Positions 7,090 to 10,406 of a stretch of DNA of 10,406 nt are shown here, piece by piece. Source of the stretch: an uncultured Limosilactobacillus sp. (GTDB lineage Bacteria > Bacillota > Bacilli > Lactobacillales > Lactobacillaceae). The first letter of the stretch is position 1; each line of letters begins with the position of its first letter. The translations under genes and the position numbers were made by a program. A model generated the notes under the pieces. It ran no database searches. It worked only from the letters and a program-made list of their open reading frames with translations, and was not told the DNA's origin. The DNA is taken from the NCBI GenBank assembly GCA_944326735.1, contig CALVFC010000041.1, forward strand, positions 1 to 10,406, read 5' to 3'.

Positions 7090-7201
7090 ACCATTTAACT
7101 GTTCCCGTGAGGACTCAATCGGTGTGCTGATTAAACCCATTAATCTTTAATCAAAAACAGCGTTAGTCTAATCGGGAAAATGGTTAGCCAACGCTGTTTT
7201 T
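7090..7201 (+). promoter_or_regulatory. Second, PyrR-like attenuator directly upstream of pyrE
   Basis: A hairpin with upper stem GTTC/GGAC (7101-7104 with 7111-7114) and hexaloop CCGTGA (7105-7110) copies the first site's architecture. The two distal base pairs are changed in a compensating way (AG/CT to GT/AC). Both sites are preceded by TTTAACT. A lower stem ACCATT/AATCGGT with one bulged C is possible (7090-7095 with 7117-7123). An antiterminator pairs GTGCTG with CAGCGT (7124-7129 with 7158-7163) and ATTAAA with TTTAAT (7130-7135 with 7146-7151). It excludes the terminator at 7153-7201. It departs from the strict PyrR consensus at the distal stem bases, so binding is inferred from structure. 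Confidence 0.65.
7153..7201 (+). terminator. Terminator hairpin of the second pyrE leader unit
   Basis: A perfect 12-base-pair outer stem AAAAACAGCGTT/AACGCTGTTTTT (7153-7164 with 7190-7201) encloses a weaker inner CTAA/TTAG stem (7168-7171 with 7184-7187). The T5 run forms part of the stem and is followed by CACTT. It lies only 15 bases before the pyrE ribosome-binding site, so it must be bypassed for pyrE expression from the upstream promoter. Confidence 0.82.
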
Positions 7202-7231
7202 CACTTAGGTTTGATTAAAGGAGTACAGATT

Positions 7232-7885
7232 ATGACATACGCACAACACGTTGCAAAGGCACTTTTAGACATTAATGCGGTTACCTTAAGCCCCGACGAA
7301 CCATATACCTGGGCTAGTGGACTGAAGGCCCCAATCTATACTGATAACCGCCTGACCATTTCATATCCTGACGTTCGTCAAGCAATCGTCAACGGGATGA
7401 CCACGCAAATTAAGTTGCACTACCCAGATGCCGATGTCATTGCCGGAACCGCTACTGCTGGGATTCCCCATGCGACAGCAGTTGCTCAAGAAATGGGCTT
7501 GCCAATGGTTTACGTACGTGCTCACGCTAAGGACCATGGCCAAGGCAAACAAGTCGAAGGGGTTATTCGTGCCGGCCAAAAGGTAGTCGTAATCGATGAC
7601 TTGATTTCTACTGGTAGCAGTGTTCTGAACGCTGCCAAGGCCGTGGAAGAAGCCGGTGGGAACGTTATCGGAGTTGTGTCAGTATTTACTTACCAACTGC
7701 AAGCCGCTGAACAAAACTTCTTGGCAAACGGCTTGAGCTACTACTCAGTAACCAACTACTCAACCTTGATTAACATTGCAAAGGAAAATGGTGAAATTAG
7801 TGCAGACCACCTGAAGTCATTGCAAGAATGGCGGCAAAACCCAATGGCTTGGAGCGAACAACACAAGCTGGCTGTGGTTGGCTAA
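7232..7885 (+). CDS. pyrE: Orotate phosphoribosyltransferase
   Basis: This cytosolic enzyme joins orotate and PRPP to give orotidine 5'-phosphate, the fifth step of UMP synthesis. It acts as a dimer. The 217-residue product is full length for bacterial PyrE. Seen are the orotate-contacting segment SGLKAPIYTDNR (29-40), the catalytic flexible loop VRAHAKDHGQGK (95-106) and the PRPP-binding motif VVVIDDLISTGSS (118-130) with Asp122/Asp123. The start is the ATG at 7232, 8 bases after AAAGGAG (7217-7223). In many lactobacilli pyrE closes the pyr operon; here no other pyr gene is adjacent. It stands as a single-gene unit behind its own PyrR-type leader and ends at a terminator shared with the convergent cfa gene. 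It is therefore likely repressed when pyrimidines are plentiful. Identification is secure. Confidence 0.97.
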   Translation: MTYAQHVAKALLDINAVTLSPDEPYTWASGLKAPIYTDNRLTISYPDVRQAIVNGMTTQIKLHYPDADVIAGTATAGIPHATAVAQEMGLPMVYVRAHAKDHGQGKQVEGVIRAGQKVVVIDDLISTGSSVLNAAKAVEEAGGNVIGVVSVFTYQLQAAEQNFLANGLSYYSVTNYSTLINIAKENGEISADHLKSLQEWRQNPMAWSEQHKLAVVG

Positions 7886-7906
7886 AAGAGAATAATTGAG
7901 AAAAAT

Positions 7907-7946
7907 AAAATCGGGAGTTCGTCACCGTGACGAACTCCCGATTTTT
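7907..7946. terminator. Bidirectional terminator between pyrE and cfa
   Basis: Bases 7907-7945 form a perfect inverted repeat of two 19-base arms around one central C. Its core is TCGGGAGTTCGTCAC with its complement, flanked by an A-run on the left and a T-run on the right. It ends pyrE on the plus strand and cfa, whose stop is at 7949-7951, on the minus strand. Confidence 0.93.
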
Positions 7947-7948
7947 AT

Positions 7949-9136
7949 TTACTTGTTGTCATCCTTGTACATGTAATCACGGGTCATTGGTAAGTTCTTA
8001 CCAGAAGCACCCTTGGTTATTAGGTATTGGATAACGTCGATGTTACCAGATTCGAATGAAGCGGCACAAGCTTGCAGGTACAGGTCCCACATCCGGGTGA
8101 ATCGTTCACCCATCATGTCTTCGATTTGGGTCCGGTGAGCATTGAAGTTCATGTCCCAAATTTCCAGGGTCCGTTGGTAGTGACGCCGCAACATTTCAAT
8201 GTCAGCGATTTGCATGTTGTTTTCAACGATGTGGTTAATCATTTCACCAAGTCCTGGAACGTAGCCACCTGGGAAGATGTACTTGTTGATCCAACCGTTG
8301 TAGGCGCCACCTTGTTGACGGGTAATTCCGTGAATCAAGGCGACCCCATCGTTCGTGAGGTACTTGTAGATGTCTTGGAAGTACAGACCTAAGTTTTCCT
8401 TCCCAACGTGTTCGAACATTCCCACAGAAGTGATGTAGTCCCACTTTTCGTCACCTAATTCCCGGTAATCAACCAGGCGGACTTCAGCCACGTCTTCGAG
8501 GCCTTCATCTTCGATCTTCTTTTGAACAAAACGGAATTGTTCTTCACTAAGGGTGACACCGGTAACGCGCAAGCCGTATGACTTCGCCGCCGTCAGCATC
8601 AAAGTTCCCCAACCACAACCAATGTCGAGTAGTTTCTTGCCTGGCTGAGGGTCGAGCTTCTTCAGAATGTGGTGGACCTTGTCCATTTGGGCTTTCGTCA
8701 GGTCGTTGTGGTTGCCGCCTTCAAAGTAGGCACAAGAGTAAGTTAACGTGTCATCCAGCCATAACTTGTAGAAGTCATTACCAACGTCATAGTGGCTCTG
8801 GACATCATTTTCACTTTCTTTTTCGGAGTGGCCCTGCTTAGGGAGAAACTTACGGAACTTAGAATTACGCATGAATGAACCGGCACTCTCGTACGCAGCA
8901 GTGATTAACTTCTGAATACTACCGTCGATTTCAATTTTGCCATCCATGTATGCTTCCCCAAGTGCGATGGAGGCGTTGCGCGTTACTTCCCGGATTGGAA
9001 TCTTTTCCTTGAAAGTAATCGTTACTTCGGGTTCTCCGTCACCATAGACAGCACTCTTGCCATCCCAGTAAACAACTTTAACGGGGATGTTGAATGAGTG
9101 ACTGAGGAGTGACTTATAGAACGTCTTTTCTAGCAT
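7949..9136 (-). CDS. cfa: Cyclopropane-fatty-acyl-phospholipid synthase
   Basis: The enzyme adds a methylene group from S-adenosylmethionine across cis double bonds of membrane phospholipid acyl chains. In lactobacilli this makes the membrane more resistant to acid and other stress. The 395-residue protein has an N-terminal lipid-interacting region (about 1-110) and a Rossmann methyltransferase domain. Seen are [15 protein letters not shown] (114-128), YSCAYF with Cys135, the SAM motif LLDIGCGWG (169-177), GMFEHVG with Glu242, HGIT with His269, RRHYQRTL with Tyr320 and [12 protein letters not shown] with Cys357. These line up with the bicarbonate-site and active-site residues of E. coli Cfa (Cys139, Glu239, His266, Tyr317, Cys354). 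The ATG has an AGGA site about 10 bases upstream. Its promoter is divergent from the AI-2E-family gene. Confidence 0.97.
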   Translation of the reverse strand: MLEKTFYKSLLSHSFNIPVKVVYWDGKSAVYGDGEPEVTITFKEKIPIREVTRNASIALGEAYMDGKIEIDGSIQKLITAAYESAGSFMRNSKFRKFLPKQGHSEKESENDVQSHYDVGNDFYKLWLDDTLTYSCAYFEGGNHNDLTKAQMDKVHHILKKLDPQPGKKLLDIGCGWGTLMLTAAKSYGLRVTGVTLSEEQFRFVQKKIEDEGLEDVAEVRLVDYRELGDEKWDYITSVGMFEHVGKENLGLYFQDIYKYLTNDGVALIHGITRQQGGAYNGWINKYIFPGGYVPGLGEMINHIVENNMQIADIEMLRRHYQRTLEIWDMNFNAHRTQIEDMMGERFTRMWDLYLQACAASFESGNIDVIQYLITKGASGKNLPMTRDYMYKDDNK

Positions 9137-9172
9137 TTTAAACGAATCCTTCTTTCACAAAGTATGCAGTTT

Positions 9173-9181
9173 ATTATAACA
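9173..9181 (-). promoter_or_regulatory. Putative extended -10 promoter of cfa
   Basis: On the minus strand TGTTATAAT (9181-9173) is a perfect -10 hexamer with the TGN extension. No good -35 hexamer lies at the right distance, which is usual for extended -10 promoters. The start would be near 9166, about 30 bases before the ATG. Confidence 0.65.
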
Positions 9182-9210
9182 CTAGCCCATGTGCTTTTTC
9201 GATTAATTGA

Positions 9211-9239
9211 TTGTCACGAATTAAAAAGACCGGTAAGAT
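9211..9239 (+). promoter_or_regulatory. Putative promoter of the AI-2E-family gene
   Basis: TTGTCA (9211-9216, five of six matches) and TAAGAT (9234-9239, four of six) are 17 bases apart. The start would be near 9246, just ahead of the GGAGGA site at 9260-9265. It faces away from the cfa promoter. Confidence 0.55.
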
Positions 9240-9273
9240 TGAGGGCAGAATATCGTTTTGGAGGAACAACAAT

Positions 9274-10377
9274 ATGACAGATGTCTGGCATCGTTTTGTT
9301 AATAATGTGCGTTTGCGCCGCTTTGTGGTGTTGATGCTGATCATTTTGGTTCTCTGGCTGATGCGGTCAATGATGAACCTAATCCTGTTTACCTTTATTT
9401 TGACCTTTATTGTGGTTAATTGGGTACGGTGGGTTCAACGCCGCCTGCCAAAAATTCCGACGACACTGACGGTAGTTGCTACCTATGTCGTCCTGGTTGC
9501 CGCAATCTACTTTGGGGTCACGAAATACCTGCCTGTGCTGGTTAACCAGGTTATTAAAATGGTTAACTCGGTTATCAAATTTTATAGTACCCATCAGGCA
9601 ACGGTAATCTATCATTACGTCAACCACTACATCAGTACCGCCACGATTATGAGTCAGGTCCGCCATGGGCTGTCGATTGCGGTCAGTACTTTAACGAGCT
9701 TAGGGACATTAACGGTGACCTTTGTGCTGTCGCTAATTTTGAGCTTGTTCTACTCACTAGAATTGAAACAGATGAATGAGTTTTCACGATCGTTCCAGAC
9801 TAGTGACTATGGCTGGTTCTTCCAAGACATTGATTTCTTTGGCAAAAAGTTCGTGAATACCTTTGGGGTTGTGCTGGAAGCTCAATTCTTCATTGCTATC
9901 TGCAACACCTTGATCACGACTGTCTGCCTGATCTTCATGCACATGCCGCAGATCTTTGCGCTGGCCCTGATGGTGTTCCTGTTCTCACTGATCCCAGTCG
10001 CTGGGGTCATCATTTCGCTGATCCCCCTCAGTATGGTCGCTTATTCCGTGGGTGGGGTGCGTGACGTTGTCTATATTTTAATTATGATTGCCGTCATTCA
10101 CACCCTGGAAGCCTACGTTTTGAATCCTAAGTTTATGGCGAGTCGGACTGAACTGCCAATTTTCTACACCTTCATTGTCCTGCTGGTCAGTGAACACCTT
10201 TTCGGCACCTGGGGGCTGATTGTGGGGGTACCCATCTTCACTTTCCTGCTGGATATTCTGGGGGTAAAGTCCATTCATCATGATAAGAAAAAGCCAAGAA
10301 AAAGAAATTTCTCAGAAAAACGACTAATTCTTATTGACAATTGTAAATACAACGTTTATAGTAACAATAACTTTTAG
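9274..10377 (+). CDS. AI-2E family transporter (predicted permease, PF01594 type)
   Basis: This 367-residue polytopic membrane protein belongs to the broad AI-2E/TqsA/YtvI-like family. Members have been linked to AI-2 export, Na+/H+ antiport and other roles, so the substrate is open. Hydrophobic segments lie at about 17-30, 33-50, 64-80, 134-160, 198-222, 225-260, 264-280 and 295-330. There is a longer polar region around 85-130 and 161-197. Family-like motifs are SLIPVAGVIISLIPL (238-252), LEAYVLNPKFMAS (278-290) and FGTWGLIVGVPI (310-321). The ATG at 9274 was chosen because GGAGGA lies 8 bases upstream. The last residues after about 337 (KKKPRKRNFSEK, then RLILIDNCKYNVYSNNNF) look unnatural. 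They are encoded across a promoter, which hints at a frame change near the 3' end. Confidence 0.86.
   Translation: MTDVWHRFVNNVRLRRFVVLMLIILVLWLMRSMMNLILFTFILTFIVVNWVRWVQRRLPKIPTTLTVVATYVVLVAAIYFGVTKYLPVLVNQVIKMVNSVIKFYSTHQATVIYHYVNHYISTATIMSQVRHGLSIAVSTLTSLGTLTVTFVLSLILSLFYSLELKQMNEFSRSFQTSDYGWFFQDIDFFGKKFVNTFGVVLEAQFFIAICNTLITTVCLIFMHMPQIFALALMVFLFSLIPVAGVIISLIPLSMVAYSVGGVRDVVYILIMIAVIHTLEAYVLNPKFMASRTELPIFYTFIVLLVSEHLFGTWGLIVGVPIFTFLLDILGVKSIHHDKKKPRKRNFSEKRLILIDNCKYNVYSNNNF
10334..10362 (+). promoter_or_regulatory. Promoter of the next gene, inside the 3' end of the AI-2E-family frame
   Basis: A perfect TTGACA (10334-10339), a 17-base spacer and TATAGT (10357-10362) predict a start near 10369. 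That is about 29 bases ahead of the next ATG. The local sequence is AT-rich, as expected for a promoter and not for coding sequence. Confidence 0.8.
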
Positions 10378-10397
10378 TAAGCAAAGGAGATGAAGTC

Positions 10398-10406
10398 ATG
10401 TTAGTT
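10398..10406 (+). CDS. Start of an unidentified downstream gene (first three codons only)
   Basis: An ATG at 10398 follows AAAGGAG (10383-10389) at the ideal 8-base spacing, with a consensus promoter at 10334-10362. Only Met-Leu-Val is inside the window, so nothing can be said about function. Confidence 0.75.

Noticed and set aside
6945..7130. An open frame of about 60 codons through the first pyr leader (and a similar one on the opposite strand), possibly a leader peptide or gene remnant.
   Set aside because: The only in-frame conventional start is a GTG at 7035 without a ribosome-binding site. The stretch is fully explained by the attenuator RNA structures. The product resembles nothing I know.
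8072..8841. Plus-strand open frames opposite cfa.
   Set aside because: They are antisense reflections of the well-supported cfa gene, without ribosome-binding sites or protein-like composition.
9211..9273. A 5' extension of the AI-2E-family gene by 21 codons.
   Set aside because: It overlaps the likely promoter, has no ribosome-binding site, and GGAGGA is ideally placed for the ATG at 9274.

Overview
The window looks like chromosomal DNA from a lactic acid bacterium, most likely a heterofermentative lactobacillus (Limosilactobacillus or a close relative). The basis is the Firmicute-type Shine-Dalgarno sites (GGAGGA, AAAGGAG), TTGACA/TATAAT promoters, a PyrR-type pyrimidine leader, and the style of the L,D-transpeptidase, LCP and AzlCD proteins. 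The species is an inference from memory of protein families. I see no phage, insertion sequence, CRISPR or tRNA/rRNA gene; this is an ordinary core region with an unusual regulatory leader.

Left part (1-5460): the C-terminal part of guaB (IMP dehydrogenase) converges on a minus-strand L,D-transpeptidase gene, and the two share one perfectly palindromic terminator. The transpeptidase gene is divergent from an LCP (LytR-CpsA-Psr) ligase gene. Behind that lies an OmpR/VanR-type response regulator and sensor kinase operon. Together these form a cell-envelope block: two extracytoplasmic wall enzymes next to a two-component system.

Middle (5461-7231): after the kinase terminator comes azlCD, a branched-chain amino acid exporter pair whose AzlC carries an unusual acidic cytoplasmic tail. 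No terminator follows azlD. About 20 bases later a strong TTGACA-17-TATTAT promoter starts a leader of roughly 300 bases before pyrE.

The leader is the most interesting element. It contains a canonical PyrR-binding hairpin plus terminator, then a second PyrR-like hairpin with the same architecture (NNUC stem, CNGUGA loop, GGNN stem) and a second terminator. The second unit has a mutually exclusive antiterminator and can also pair with the pyrE Shine-Dalgarno region. pyrE therefore seems to be under tandem, perhaps transcriptional plus translational, UMP/PyrR control as a single-gene unit.

Right part (7232-10406): pyrE (orotate phosphoribosyltransferase) converges on minus-strand cfa (cyclopropane fatty acid synthase), again with one shared palindromic terminator. 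cfa is divergent from an AI-2E-family membrane protein gene. The last codons of that gene run through a consensus promoter for the next gene, of which only the first three codons are in the window; this suggests a single-base frame change near the 3' end.
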